Shown here: piece after piece, positions 46,055 to 59,323 of the stretch
How positions within the stretch are numbered: the first letter of the stretch is position 1
How the letters are laid out: each line of letters starts with the position of its first letter
Assembly (NCBI GenBank): GCA_013180625.2
Contig: SNVD02015884.1
Span: forward strand, 62,001-126,000
Direction: 5' to 3'
DNA length: 64,000 nt
Source of the DNA: Boswellia sacra
Lineage: Eukaryota; Streptophyta; Magnoliopsida; Sapindales; Burseraceae
Made by a program: the position numbers and the translations under genes
The notes under the pieces: model-generated
Told to the model about the DNA's origin: nothing
What the model saw: the letters and a program-made list of their open reading frames with translations, nothing else
The model's database searches: none

Positions 46055-48328
46055 TCACTCATAGATACAAGAATTAGTTAAATTAAGGGGCTTGCCAAGT
46101 TTTTTGCCTTTTAAAGTGACAGAGCATCTGATCCGCCCATAGAACTTAGATTTCACTAGTCTTCCCAAAATGTAAGCCCTTGACCTCATCACAAACGTCA
46201 AGTTCAGAGGAACCGCTACTTTCTCAGGGTGCTCTCTAGCGTCTGAAATAACTGAAACCCCACCATAGAGTGGCACTTGATACCCTTTTACCACAGTCAC
46301 TATTCTCCTCTGACTCTTTCTTGATTGAGAAAACTTCTTCATCTATTTCATCCATGGTAAGCAAATCAGTTGTTGCCAAACCATACATCAAAGAGTTTAC
46401 CAATTTCAAATGGATAATAAACTAGAGATTCAAAATGTTTCATGCTGGTCTGACACATCAAGTTGTAAAAGTTCAACTCATGTGTAATGACTTACGTCAT
46501 ATGCAATATGCATTGAATTGTCAATACCATCCAACACTCAGTCTCATGTCCAGCCAACCGATACAATCCCCACCTCTACAGCCCTACACTAGATTTCAGG
46601 AGAATCTACAAATTGTAAAACAGGGATTTAGCTAACTTCATCGTATCTAAATGCTTGATTGACATATGTGATTGTTGAGACCTGTTTTTATTATATGGTT
46701 GCAAAACGGGCATCAACGGTGATAGAGTGAATAATTTCGGAAGGTTGCCAAGGGCTGGTACCGTGTAGCTGCACCGTTATGAACAGTAGTTTTGAACATA
46801 ACCCAGATCACAGGATCATGAAGGTTCAATCACATTTGTACCAACATGTTAAGCACAATGCAGGCAAAGGTGGGCAACTAAGTATGCAAAAGCGAAATGC
46901 TAGTTGCTTGGAGCCAAAAAACATGTACAACTTATAAGTTGAGTGGACCCAATTCCATTTCCCAAAACAAGTAGCACCCATTATATTTTCTACTGCAAAC
47001 TCTGCAGTCTTTGACAGGCACCCCAATAAAGACAGCACATTAACTATTTCGAAACCCCATTTCTCAAAGCTACACTGACCGCCAATGCCAAAAAGACTTT
47101 GAAAACAGAGACTCTCTAATCCAAAATTCTTCTTTAGGCCAAGTAAAGATGACCATTTTAACCTTGCGTTATCTATTCATTCATACTCAAGACATGGGCA
47201 ACAAGGAGTTTTCATATTCTTGTCAGACAATGGATGATTTATATTTTACCTGTCCAGAGGCCAGTTTGAGCTGGAAATAGTGCAGCTCCAGAGGGGTCGA
47301 TGTGACGTGGACGGCAAAGAAGGTGGCTGGGTTTCTGTATAAGATCTTGACCGTTGAATTCAACGTGAGCATGTCTGTTGGCACCCCTGATTTATCATTC
47401 CCTGCTTGTACGTTAAAATTCTCGAACACTATGTTCTGAGTCCACGTAAAAAGCACAAGCAAGCACACAATTTGGTTAATTACTCTACATTTTCTTAATC
47501 TTGTATTAAATAGTAATTAATTATTAAAATAAACAAAAAGCTAAAAACACGGGATTTGAACTTCCAAAACGGCGTCTCTAATCCTTGTCTCCAGCCCCTA
47601 GACGTTCTAGGTACCTATAGCTACTAACGTTTCATTTTCTCGATGAAACTCTGAACTGAGTAACTCGCTTGACTCGGTAGAAAACTGAGTCGAGCTTAGC
47701 ATTTCAAGAAAGACGATTGGTGTGGATTAGACTGAACCACATAGAAAGGTGTGCCAGAAAGCAAAAAAACCCTAACCCTTATATAATGAGAATAGTAAGA
47801 GGATGACAGAGTCATGACGTTATGCTGTGTTGATCACCGAGTCAACTCGGTAGAAACGGAGAACGCAACAGAACGCAGTCAAGCACTCACCTTGACGACG
47901 ATTTTCGGCTTGTAAGACTTGCTGGCTCCCCACAGGATCAAGCAAAACACCGTAAACAACAGCACAAAGAACAAAGCAATGCACAAGTACAGCCTCACTT
48001 TGTCAGCAGAGCCCCTATCACGACCGTCCATCTCATCGTCGTCATCATCGTCTTCCTGATCACCAAGCTGAACGTGTTTCCAAGCCGAGAGACTTCTGGG
48101 GTTCTTCAAAGAAGCCGAGAACCGCGACGTGGACGACTCGCGAGAGTGATGAATGGGCGAGCAGTGGTAGTAGTGATGCGCCGGTGAGCCGGTGGGGCTC
48201 GACCCGTATGACATCTTCTCAACGTCGTGGTTTGACGGACTTTGAACGTAGTATACTGGCCGGCGCGGCGACCTCGGTGGCCATGACGCGTCAATACTCG
48301 TCCCTTCTGAGTCAGTCTTTGCATGCAT
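46055..48328 (-). CDS. Companion of cellulose synthase (CC)-like membrane protein
   Basis: Minus strand, three exons: 48328-47891, 47435-47250 and 46342-46055, all phase 0, giving 303 residues. ATG 48328 is the first in frame before HAKTDSEGTS. Residues 1-110 are cytosolic, Ser/His/Pro-rich, with PVYYVQSPS (25-33), HSRESSTSRFS (61-71) and a run of six Asp (about 93-98). One membrane helix spans about 111-135 (VRLYLCIALFFVLLFTVFCL). The rest, with a late-embryogenesis-abundant LEA_2-like fold (PLYGG, PLNLTF), would face the apoplast. Arabidopsis CC1-CC4 have this plan and link cellulose synthase complexes to microtubules, protecting cellulose synthesis under salt stress. Length is nearest CC3 (about 297). 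An NHL-type LEA_2 protein is the alternative name. No lesion was seen. Confidence 0.85.
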
Positions 48329-50052
48329 TGTCAAAAGATTTGAAACAGATGGAGAATTTGGTAGGGGTTTAGGCTTCTGTGACGTCGTGGTTTTCGCTTG
48401 TGAATAAATAGTAACATAAATCAGGAGACAAGGGAAAATTACACTTCCATCCTAAGGTTTGGGATAACTAACACTTGAACCCTTATGATTAATACAAGAA
48501 GCCACCCACTTTTTAGGTGTTAATGTTAAGTTTTGCTAATGCATGGGACTGAAATTAATTTCAAATCTTAAAGGGTGCGAGGGGATATATCCAGAGGTAC
48601 AATGTAGTAATGTACGAGAAAGGTAATGAGAGCTGATGAGTTAACAGCGAGCAAAGTTTCTTGTTTAGGCCTCGTGCGTACTGTTCACGCTGCATGGTTA
48701 ATCCTACTCGCAGTAAACGTTTTAAGCGTCGAAAGACTCGATCGGACGGTAATTAGTGGAGGAGTGAGGTTTCCCTTAGGTGAAAGCGAGTGAGCTTTTT
48801 TTTAACGAGAATAATGGAATGTCTGGAAAGACCATTGGGTATTTAATAGGAACGTAAAAAGCAGGGATATTATTGGTATTTGGGAAATTCAATTACTCTA
48901 TTAAGTAAAACTGTCACAAAACGCGGAATTTTTTCCTCACTGGTGCCTCAGCTTGATTAACGCTAATTATGACACAATGAATTTTGAAATAAAGGCCAAT
49001 TCTCAATAATTAATTTTGCTTTTGGTTGCCTGCACTTTATGTTAAAACATCTTACATTTTAAGGTAGAATAGGTGTATCCAAAGTCTTTATTGGGTTGAT
49101 TATGATATAATATTTGAGTGTTTAGTAATGGCCACAGATGAGAAATGAAAAGATAAGAATTGAGATAATATCAATAAATATATTTAAATTTTTATTTAAT
49201 TTTAAATAGATAACGATTCTATATTTTTTTATCAATTATATCCCTTAAATTATTTGTTTTTTATCAATTATATTCCTAAAAATGATGATTTGAAGATAAC
49301 TTCAAATACGTGATTGATGAAAAATACATGATCACTCTTAACTTAAAATTAAGTCCCGACAAGAAAAATATTAGATGATCAACGGTTGATTTTGCCAAAG
49401 GTAAAAGTTCACTTTATAGACAACCATAGTTTTGGAAGTCATTAACTTCTAAAGGCAGTCACTTGGGTTTCTAAGTTCCAGGCATTATAAAATTGGTCCA
49501 CATCATAGCCTCGTTGAATTGAACCACCCTCCGGCTTTGCCTTTGATGGGTGTTATTTAGTGCTTATATAAATATAATTCAATGAATTGTAAATCGGTTT
49601 ATTTGATTAAATGTTCCATATTTTGTCTCAATATTAGGCAGAAAATAAAATTAAAAAAAATATATCAAATTTCTCTCTTACTTTTTAAGAATTTGTCAAT
49701 TGTATTCCTGTTAGCAAATCTCTTTAAACCCTTTATTAACAAAAGGGAAAATCGTTTGATAAAATCTATTTACCCTTCTCTAATTACAAGTAGCTCGATA
49801 AAATCAATCAATTAAATTATTTTGTAATAACTTTATATATATATATATAATTGTTTAAAAAAAAGCCAATTATAACATATTCAATAAGAAATATAGAAAC
49901 AAAAAAGGCGTTATTTTTGTTCAAAATCCAAAATGAAGTGAAATGTTTCTGCTTTTCACTTTTCAACTACATTAATTGAGCCAACTATTGGACAATGGTC
50001 TCATTTTTTATAGCAATAATGCTATTAAAAAATAATAATAATTTACAACCCC
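48329..50052. other. Intergenic, promoter side of the CC-like gene
   Basis: The first several hundred bases should hold the promoter of the minus-strand CC-like gene; no element is clear enough to name. A (TA)n run lies near 49836-49848. Confidence 0.5.
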
Positions 50053-51204
50053 CTAAGGCCTCGTGGACTCATTTGCATTACTCTGACTCAATTGGGCCTC
50101 CCCACCAACAATGGTTTCGTTATTTAATTGGACTTGGACCCCACCATTACCATCAATCTGACTTTCCTCAAACTCCTTGATCAAATCAGGATCAACATTC
50201 TCCTCAGGCTCCCACGTGGCCTCATCAATATCCGTCCATTTAACCAAAAACTCCCTCTTCCCATCATCACCCATTCGCTTCCCCATCACACCCTCAGCCA
50301 CAGCGTACTCCAACCCAGCCTCGTAGTCCCTCACCAAATCCTCCCCAATCAGCCGCGCTTTGACCCACTCGTTATCACCACCGTCCTTCCATTTGACCAA
50401 ATACTCCACGTTATCACCCTTCCCTCTCTTCTCCAGTATCTCCTGCACCTCAGCGTACTCGAATATCGCCTCCTCTAGATTCCTTACGACACTTTCCAGC
50501 CCCAATCTTCTGGCAAATTGCATCGGGTTCCCCTTCGGCGTAACGTTCAAAATCTGTTTCGCCAAATCTAACGGCGTCAGCCCTCTGTCATCCGCCACGT
50601 CAGGATCCGCTCCCAGCTCCAACAACAGCTTCACCACTCCCGGCTTCACATACCCAGCCGCCATATGTAACGCCGTCAATCCGCCGCTATTGTCACGATA
50701 ATTCAAATCCGCGCCAGCTTCCGCCAAAACCCTAACGCAAGCCTCCGAGCCGAGCCCAGAAACAAAAAGAAGAGCCGTCCGGCCATCGTTGTCCACGGCA
50801 TCAATATCTCTCCCATCATCAGCTTCAATGAGCTGCTTCAGCGCCGCCTCGTCAGCTTTCTTCGCTGCAGTCCACCATGGCGTCTCGTACTCCGCAACAA
50901 CATCTCCAGCAATGTAATCTTTTGGAACCCACGAAGGAGCGTGGCCGTCTTTCCACTCTATCAAGTACTCCATACCCGAGCCACCTTCGAGCGCTCTGCT
51001 ACCAATAATCTTGTTGACTTCACCATAAGTGTCGTCATCTTCTCTGAGCGTTTGCTGGGTTTGCTGGTTTTGGATAGCAAAAGCCGCGAACTTGAGCTTC
51101 TGGGTGGGCTTGGCAGAGAAAGAATGGGAAGAAGGAGAAGGAATTGGGAGCTTGGGGGAGAGTTTGAGGCGAGAGAGTGGTTGGTTTACTGAGAGAGAGT
51201 CCAT
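50053..51204 (-). CDS. CAO: cpSRP43, chloroplast signal recognition particle 43 kDa protein
   Basis: One intronless minus-strand frame of 383 residues, starting at ATG 51204. Residues 1 to about 55 are Ser/Pro/Lys-rich and acid-poor, as in a stromal transit peptide. A chromodomain follows (about 60-108: [24 protein letters not shown]). Then come ankyrin repeats (about 110-240: [35 protein letters not shown]). Two more chromodomains close the protein (about 250-295, [14 protein letters not shown], and about 303-347, [19 protein letters not shown]). This order is diagnostic of cpSRP43. The protein pairs with cpSRP54 in the stroma, keeps light-harvesting chlorophyll proteins soluble by binding their L18 motif, and delivers them to Alb3 in the thylakoid. 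The domains are complete, and length agrees with the Arabidopsis protein (about 373). Confidence 0.97.
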   Translation of the reverse strand: MDSLSVNQPLSRLKLSPKLPIPSPSSHSFSAKPTQKLKFAAFAIQNQQTQQTLREDDDTYGEVNKIIGSRALEGGSGMEYLIEWKDGHAPSWVPKDYIAGDVVAEYETPWWTAAKKADEAALKQLIEADDGRDIDAVDNDGRTALLFVSGLGSEACVRVLAEAGADLNYRDNSGGLTALHMAAGYVKPGVVKLLLELGADPDVADDRGLTPLDLAKQILNVTPKGNPMQFARRLGLESVVRNLEEAIFEYAEVQEILEKRGKGDNVEYLVKWKDGGDNEWVKARLIGEDLVRDYEAGLEYAVAEGVMGKRMGDDGKREFLVKWTDIDEATWEPEENVDPDLIKEFEESQIDGNGGVQVQLNNETIVGGEAQLSQSNANESTRP

Positions 51205-51262
51205 GGTAGTGAGATCAGAGATTGTGGTGTTGGTTGTTTGATTTAGAGAGAGAGAGTGTGTT

Positions 51263-51290
51263 GGAGATGGGGATGGAGATGGAGATGGAG
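51263..51290. repeat. (GGAGAT)n microsatellite in the cpSRP43 5' flank
   Basis: Four to five imperfect GGAGAT/GGGGAT units, about 60 bases upstream of the cpSRP43 start and next to a GAGAGA tract; probably in the 5' UTR. Confidence 0.8.
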
Positions 51291-51299
51291 AGATGAGTT

Positions 51300-54200
51300 G
51301 GATAAGGATTCCAATCTAGTTCACGGATGATGTTTCAGGTTATGTTTTGTCCATGAAAATGCAAATTATTGACATGCAATCATTTTCTGTGGCTGTCTGT
51401 GAATTTAGGTATTCAGCTGCTGACATTTGGAAAATGAAAAGGGAATTTTTTAAAAATAATTTTTCGATTAATTAAATGTAATTTCATTGACATCTTAATG
51501 TCATTTCATTTATATTAGTTTATACGATCAATTTGCATCAAAAAAGTATAAAAGGTACTATTATTTATAATTAATATAATTATTAAATAGTTGAATTTCA
51601 TAAAATTCTATTAAGATTTTCGAAATCCCACGTTACCACTCTAGCTTTTAAAAAACTCACAAATCTTTCTTTACTGTTAAGAATAGTTTAAAATTTTGTT
51701 AAAAATATAAATTTTTTAAATTGTCTAGTTGACTATTCTAAATTTTAAAATAACAAAACAATTAAAATTAGAAAAAAATTTATTTTAGAAGTCTTAAATT
51801 TTATAAGAAATTTTTTTTCATGCAAATGTGACAATTTTTATTATTTCAAGATTTTAAATTTTAATTTACTTTTTTGTAATAAAAGTTTTTTAAGTTTATA
51901 TATCATTTATTATGATAATAGTTTTTTATTAAGATGCTTGCAATAGTGGTTGATGAAAAACTATTAGCAAGTTTTATTTTTTATTTTTTATTTTAAAATT
52001 TTGAATATATTTTAATAGTCAATTATAGATAATTTTAAATTTTTATATATTTTTTTTAAATTTAACGGTTCTTATCAGAAAATGAAGGTAGGTATGTGAG
52101 ATTTTTATAACCATATGTGATTACGTGGAATTTCGATAAATCTGAGGGGAGGATTGTGGAATTAACCCATGTCACTATTACATAGGATTAGTCTCACAAA
52201 ATTGATACTCCTACTTTAATTTGGCTACATTTTTTTTTAGTCGGCCCAGATAAAAGTAACTTCACAGTTTTGTCAAGCTTTTTTTTCTCTCTTAATTACC
52301 TTTCTTGATTCAATGTGAAAATTCATAATTTTTTAAAACTCATTTTTTATTGATATTAAAGTAAAATACCATAACATAAAGTGAAATTAGCATGTAAAAT
52401 TATATAAAATCCTCTCGTTTTTATCAAAGACACATATAATAATTTTTTTTTCTTGTAATATTCTTAATACATTAACATTAATAGAGAAACACACTATACT
52501 GCCGTTGTTAAAATAATTTAGATAAGACAAGTGACATAATAAAAATGAATTTGCCATGGCCGCAAAAATATATGGTAAATCTTTTGGATGAAAAGGTTAC
52601 GCAAAGATAAACTAGACTATAATTGTACGACTTTCATAGGTTGTTATTATCAAAATATAGGAAGTTTTAATAAATGTCTATATTCGTATACCAATCTAAT
52701 TAATAATATTACCATATTAATATCAACAGTCGAGAAAAAATCTTCCTCACAAACCGACCTAGCCAAAAATTTGCTCTAGGAGGGGCAAAAGCTACTAAAA
52801 TCTTTTTGGGCTGTTTTGAAAGTTTTCAAACTTATAAAAATGCGTGAATGAAGATGTATCACCACATTTAGAGTTTGTTTATTTCGGTTTCTCTAAGTAG
52901 AGTTTATTGAAATTTATCTATACAAACTGACGTGGTATGATGTGATTTGATAAATAAATATAATGATTTGATAAATATATATTAATAATAAATGACATTA
53001 ATTAACATGAATGATGCGGCGATCATATTGGGATGTCACATCAATTTGTATATGTGAATTTGTATAAGTAGTTTGTTTGAATAGCATTACTCATATCTTA
53101 TTAGAATAGAGCTTATAAAAATGGAGCTTTTATAAAAAGGTTTATGATTATTTGATTAGATAAATATAAAAGTAATTATTAATGTTAAATTACCAAAATT
53201 ATTTTTTTTAGAAATGAAGAATAAGGTAAATCTTTTAAAATATAGTAATGATATATTTGATATTTTATAACTTAAAAAAAGCTCAACAAATATTTTTATC
53301 AAAAATCTCAATTTTAAGCTTCTTTTAAAAAACATAAATAAGTTTTTTTTAATTATCCATAAGCTCTTCTTACGTGACAGCCAAAAAATCTAAAAAGATT
53401 TTAAAAAAGTTTTTGACATTAAAAATGTTCTTTTGGCCAACAGATAAGCTGAAACAAATACGCTCTTATTGTATTTCAGTCGATCTTCCATTCATATAAT
53501 AGTTGTACAACAATTTTTTTTTTTTCAAAGTTGAAATCTATACATCTATTCCACGTCTAAAATCGATAATGCCTTGGACAGATGTTGGATAATTTGACTT
53601 AACTTGTATTTTTAACCAAACATTTTGTCAAACAAAATTCTACAGCTTTGAGAAGTTATGAATGTCACAATCCTGGGAGTTTGCTTGAGGTTAGAGCTTC
53701 ACTTTTCTGCTGCGTGATGGCGGTGAGTTGAGCCTCATAGAATCTTCCAAGCCCACCAACGAAATTTCTGGCGTAAATCCAGGCTTGACATATCCAAAAG
53801 GCATCAATCACTTCTTCAATATTTCTCTACTTTATTTATAATTAATAAGAGTTTAAAGCACTGAAGCAATGGTATTGGCTTCAAGCTCAAAGACATTTTA
53901 AGAACCTTATTTGTTTCCTTTTTTTTTCTCCATTAATAAAAGTGATAACGACAATTGTCAAATATCATTGTTCTATGATTGATTTTATGAGTAGTGCTAC
54001 TCTTATAAACTCTATATACAAACTTACATGTATAAACTCATGTAGTATTATTAGTTTACTTGCACATCATCATTCTTCATTAAATGAGTAGGGTTTTTAT
54101 ATTCATTACTCTAATTATTTCATAATATATCAATTTATATATAAAAGTTGGTAATACTGATATTTTTCCTGATTTGAGCTTGGATTTGTGAAAATAATTT

Positions 54201-55541
54201 TCAAGGTGAGATTTCAATTCCAGGCTATTTTCAAAGAGAAATGAATTCTGGTTTTCGCCAGCTCAAAGAGGAGCAATCAAGCATTAAATATTAACCTAAC
54301 ACTTACAATATATAGGCTTGTGAGTTTGTGAGCATAAATTTGAAATTTTGTTTCAAACTCTCCAAAACGTTAAGGAATGACTTTTCCAATTTTATATAAT
54401 TTTTTTAAAAGAGCAACACGGTTTGAAATCATAAATTAAATTATTTTTACAGCTTTTACAGGTTGCCCTCTGTCATATAGATTTGTCTTCATATACCAAA
54501 CTAAAAACACTTCCCATATAAAAAAATAAATAAAATAAAGAAGTTTTTCTATATAAGAACTCTTGCTTTGTTTCGATGTTAACAGTTGACTATAAAGATG
54601 GTAATGGCCTCAACCAGCTGTATGTTACCAAGAATAATGTTGACTGAATTGTTGTCTTATTTTATTGCATAGAATTGAATTGATTTCATTAATTTATAAT
54701 AAAGAATAATTCCATCAACTTACCAATCAATCAAAAAATTATTAATTAATTTCTTTCCAAATCTAAATTGAAATGTGAATACAAAAACAATCATTTACAC
54801 TGGAGCCTTTCGTTCCAAGAAACTTCTTAGTTAACACATTCTTTATCTTTTTTAATCACTTCACTGTCGTTGCTCTGTTCACAGCATTACAATTTGGAAT
54901 GTTCAAGATTTCCATCATTGTTTCCGCGTACAATGATAATCATCAATCCTGGCCCTCCATTCCCAAGTGGGTCCATTCCAAGAATCAACCTGGAACGTTG
55001 ATATCTCAACTGGGGTTATCCAAAGGTGGCGTGTTAGGTGGTGAGAAAATGGGCACATGGAAATACCGTGTGTCACGACAGAAATCACGGGCAGTCCACC
55101 AGGTTCCAGCCCATGCATGTGAAATTAGGCAAACGCGGTCTTAAGTTCTCCATCATCACATACTCGAAACCGCACCATAACGAGATTAGTCTTAATATTG
55201 AATGAAACTGAGGCACGAATTTTGCTTACGTGGAGATGAATGATTGATCCGAATATTTAATTCAATTCTGGTTGGACCCCATTATCGCTTTTTCTACCCC
55301 ACTAGAGCACACTCTTTGTGACATTTGTGAAAAGTACTTTTGCTTGAAGCCTATTTGCTTGCTTTCCTTGCCTCTCTTTAAATATTTCATCACCTTTCTG
55401 TTACCACTAACCATATTTAAGTGCAACATTTGTGTAACATTTCTTGTGTCTCATTTAAAGAGAGGCTCTCTTCATTACTACTATTTGATTGATTCATTCA
55501 TTTCTTGTAACTCGCAAACAAATTCAATTCTCTTGCTAACG
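51300..55541. other. Long AT-rich intergenic region
   Basis: Promoters of cpSRP43 (left, minus strand) and the SKS gene (right) should lie at its ends. An 81-codon frame at 54899-55144 and a 63-codon frame at 52588-52779 have no protein-family character. No gene, RNA or bounded repeat is supportable. Confidence 0.5.
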
Positions 55542-58267
55542 ATGATGACGAGTTATGGTGGCATGATGCTCTGGCAGCTCTGTGCTGCTTTGGTTGCTTT
55601 TGCCATTGTTGTCAGTGCTGAAAGTCCTTACAGGTTCTTCGAGTGGAATGTCACCTATGGTGACATATACCCACTTGGGGTTCGCCAACAGGTTTGTTGG
55701 GTTCTCTTTTCTTTTTGCTGTATACACAAGTTTGATCTTTGTTTTCCACATCGGAAGTTAAACTGTTTTGCTTCATTTTTCATGGTTTCAGGGTATTCTC
55801 ATCAACGGACAGTTTCCAGGTCCTGATATTTATTCGGTTACCAATGACAATCTCATCATCAATGTCCACAACAGCTTGCCAGAGCCTTTCCTGCTTTCTT
55901 GGTTAGCCATTGCTCTGATATCTGTCTCATGTTTATTTTCATTACAACATTTCTCTCTGTATGTAGTGTGACACGTTTTGGTAATTAAACAGTTGTGTCA
56001 CACAAAAAATCAGTTAAATATTAGAATTATGCAAACGTTTAACCAAATGTTCGGTTCTGGTTAGTAGTTAGTGTTTGTGTCACGTTATCTACTTTGTGGG
56101 ATCACTATGTACGAAGGTGAAAATACATTTCATTATTATTGTTGCTTGCTTAGTTGGGTAGTGCATATTGACACATTTTCATTAATGCACGAACCTTGGT
56201 TTTTATTGGAGATTATTTTGATATCTAATATGATAATGTACTTGTCAAAACAATGCAGGAATGGCGTGCAGCAAAGGAGAAATTCCTATGAAGATGGAGT
56301 GTATGGAACAACATGCCCAATCCCTCCTGGGAAGAATTTTACTTACATTCTGCAAGTAAAAGATCAGATTGGCAGCTACTTCTACTTTCCTTCACTTGCC
56401 TTCCACAAGGCGGCTGGTGGGTTTGGAGGCATCAGGATCCTGAGCAGACCCCGAATTCCTGTTCCATTCCCTGAACCTGCTGGTGATTTCACAGTTCTGA
56501 TTGGAGATTGGTACAAGGCTAATCACAATGTGAGTTGACTTCTCATCTACAAAACTGTAATTTATTTCTCATTTTGCACATGACAAAGCTAGAACTTTTT
56601 TTAATGTGGACACATTCTCATTTTGCACATGACGAGGCTAGAACTTTTTTGATGTGGACACATCACACATGGCAATGCAACATTTTCTAATATTTAATTT
56701 GTTACAGAGATTGAAGGCTGTTCTAGATCGTGGCCACAGGCTTCCTTTCCCTGATGGTATTTTAATCAATGGTCGTGGATCAAATAGTAGTGCTGCTTCT
56801 TTCACTGTTGAACAAGGTAAATTTTGAATCACAACATGTGAGTTGACTTCAGGTTTTGCTGTGCAGTGAATGGATGGTAACAAATAACCTGCACTTGTGT
56901 TTGTCATCACAGGTAAAACTTACAGGTTCAGGATATCAAATGTGGGCTTGCAAAACTCACTCAACTTCCGCATTCAGGGCCACAAGATGAAATTGGTGGA
57001 AGTTGAGGGAACTCACACTGTTCAAACAACCTATTCATCACTCGATGTCCATGTGGGTCAATCCTACTCTGTGCTCGTGACCATGGACCAGCCTGCAAAG
57101 GATTTCTACATTGTGGTCTCAACCCGTTTCACCACCAAGGTCCTCACCACCACTGCCACCCTTCACTACAGCAACTCGGCTAGCAAACCATCTGGCCCCA
57201 TCCCCGGTGGACCTACCACACAAATCGATTGGTCTATTAAACAGGCTCGTACAATCAGGTACTAAAAAGTATTCAATTATTCAAGTTTATTTTTGTAATA
57301 TTTTTTGTTATTAAATATACCCAGAAGTGACATATATGATTTGTGGTGCATTTTTCAGGACTAACCTTACGGCAAGTGGACCAAGACCAAACCCACAGGG
57401 CTCGTACCACTATGGTCTCATAAACACAACAAGAACTATCAAGCTAGTGAGCTCAGCTGGCCAGGTCAATGGCAAGCAGAGATATGCAGTTAATAGTGTA
57501 TCTTTTGTTCCAGCAGACACTCCCCTTAAGCTCGCAGACTACTTCAAGATTGGAGGTGTTTTCCGCGTTGGAAGCATCCCAGACCAGCCAACTGGTGGCA
57601 AAATTCACCTTGACACATCTGTCATGGGTGCTGATTTCAGAGCCTTTGTTGAGATTGTGTTTGTAAACCATGAAAACATTGTCCAGAGCTGGCATCTTGA
57701 TGGATACAACTTCTGGGTGGTCGGGTAAGAACTTGGACAATGAACTAACTTAATGTGACAATAATGCATTAACTCACAACACCAAAATGGTCAAAGTTCT
57801 GTGTTTGTTTGTTGTCACTAATCTTGAAATGGTTTTTAATTGTTGCAGAATGGATGGAGGATTGTGGACACCAGCAAGTCGTAATCAGTACAATCTCAGA
57901 GATGCAGTTTCACGTTGCACCACTCAGGTTAGTTTTACTTGTTCTCATGATGCGTGATGATATACAATTGGCCAATTTTTTAATCACTTTTAAATGTAGC
58001 AGAAAATACTAATATTTACCTTGTGTGTAACAGGTATATCCCAAGTCATGGACTGCAATTTACATAGCACTTGATAATGTGGGAATGTGGAACATCAGAA
58101 CTGAGTTTTGGGCAAGGCAATATCTTGGACAACAATTTTATTTGAGAGTCTACTCGCCTGTGGAATCAATCAGGGATGAGTACCCCATTCCAAAGAATGC
58201 CCTTCTCTGTGGCAGGGCCAAAGGCAGAAGCACAAGGCCTCTACAAAACCAAGCTGCTGCTAATTGA
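55542..58267 (+). CDS. SKU5-similar (SKS) multicopper-oxidase-like secreted protein
   Basis: Eight exons: 55542-55691, 55792-55901, 56259-56529, 56708-56816, 56913-57258, 57359-57724, 57849-57927 and 58034-58267, giving 554 residues. A signal peptide is clear (hydrophobic to VVSAE, residue 27). Three cupredoxin domains follow (WNVTYGDIYPLGVRQQ, then NGQFPGPDI near the start, QSWHLDGYNFWVVGMDGG and FWARQYLGQQFYLRVYSP near the end). Copper ligands of true laccases are replaced: SWNG for HWHG, GSYFYFPS for the second His pair, HLDGYNF for HLHGH, and NVGMWNIR for the HCHIE motif. This is the pattern of SKU5/SKS and pollen Bp10-like proteins, which act in the cell wall in directional growth and pollen tubes, probably without oxidase activity. 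About 10 Asn-X-Ser/Thr sites suggest glycosylation. Exon 3 ends at an AAT/GTGAGT donor. Pollen expression is inference from Bp10 similarity. Confidence 0.9.
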
Positions 58268-58791
58268 ATTGAAATTTACAAGTTTGTAACACAAATGAGT
58301 CCATTGACCCCATCTTGAGGTCTTATTCTTAATTCTTTTACAAGAAAATTTGTATTTTGTTTTGTCTTGATAAAGTTGAGTAATTATTTTGTTCATAAAC
58401 AATTTGTGAAAAGTCACTGATTACACATTTGATTATCTGCAATAAATATAAGCAAATTAAAAGTGCTTTTGTGGTGATCTCATAATTTTGTCTATTCTTT
58501 TAAGTGTCATATCTTACATTATATTCTACATCTAGCGCATGAGGTCTTGCACATTTTTACAAGAGTTAAGTAATTTCTTGAAAAAGTAGATGCAATTTAA
58601 GTAAAAGGCGCTTCTACGTGACACCCAAAACCGAATCTGCATAAAACGAAGCGAAGAATATTTACTCAAGCGAACTTACAAGAATTATTTGGAGGACAAG
58701 CAAAGCCTCTCCTTGTTTCTATAACAGGAGCTGTGGATGTTATTACTTGCAAGTTATGTGAAATTCAATACGATAATTAAAGACGGAGCAT
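58268..58791. other. 3' flank of the SKS gene
   Basis: Probable 3' UTR with AATAAATATAAG near 58441; otherwise nothing recognised. Confidence 0.5.
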
Positions 58792-59093
58792 GTAACGATC
58801 GGTCCCCTGTCCGAGGGCACTACAGCACCGAAATTTTACTGTTGTTCTTGATCGCACAACAGTCAATATTGTCCGTTTTGAGAGTCCACAGACCCCTCAC
58901 GGTTTTGTCCACTTACGGGAAACGGGACCTCAAGGATCACCTTCTTTTACTCGCGTGACGCGTCCCCCAGCTTCGAACCTGAGACCTCCACCACAAAGGC
59001 TCTCACGGTTCTAACCGAGTACCTACCATTCGAACAAGTGATGGGCCTATAACCCACAGGTCCCAGGATCGAAACCTGGCTTTGATACCACTA
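58792..59093. repeat. TGTAACGA repeat fragment with tRNA-primer-like end
   Basis: Begins TGTAACGATCGGTCCCCTGT and is related, arm by arm, to 59324-59746. Its right end (58.97-59.1 kb) carries TTCGAACCTGAGACCTCC and CTTTGATACCA. The latter is the reverse complement of TGGTATCAAAG, similar to an initiator-tRNA primer site, and is followed by TGTCACAACCC. A scrap of an LTR element or a tRNA-related repeat is likely; no ORF. Confidence 0.5.
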
Positions 59094-59323
59094 CTGTCAC
59101 AACCCATACTGGACATACAAAATATAGCATTTACACAGTCATTTTAAATATGAACTCTGTTATTTCTTTCAAAAATTAACATGAGTATTACACAAAACAG
59201 AGTTCCTTTGACAACCACAGACCGCTGCTTAGATTATCATAGCCATACTGTAGGAATTCTTTTGATTTTTGAATATATCTATATACAGTGAAATAGTGTG
59301 GTTGTGATTAGGAACTCTTTTAT

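Noticed and set aside
50128..50701. Plus-strand frames opposite cpSRP43
   Set aside because: Shadows of a well-supported minus-strand gene with diagnostic domains.
54899..55144. 81-codon plus-strand frame before the SKS gene
   Set aside because: No recognisable domain, and no GT..AG structure linking it to the SKS exons.
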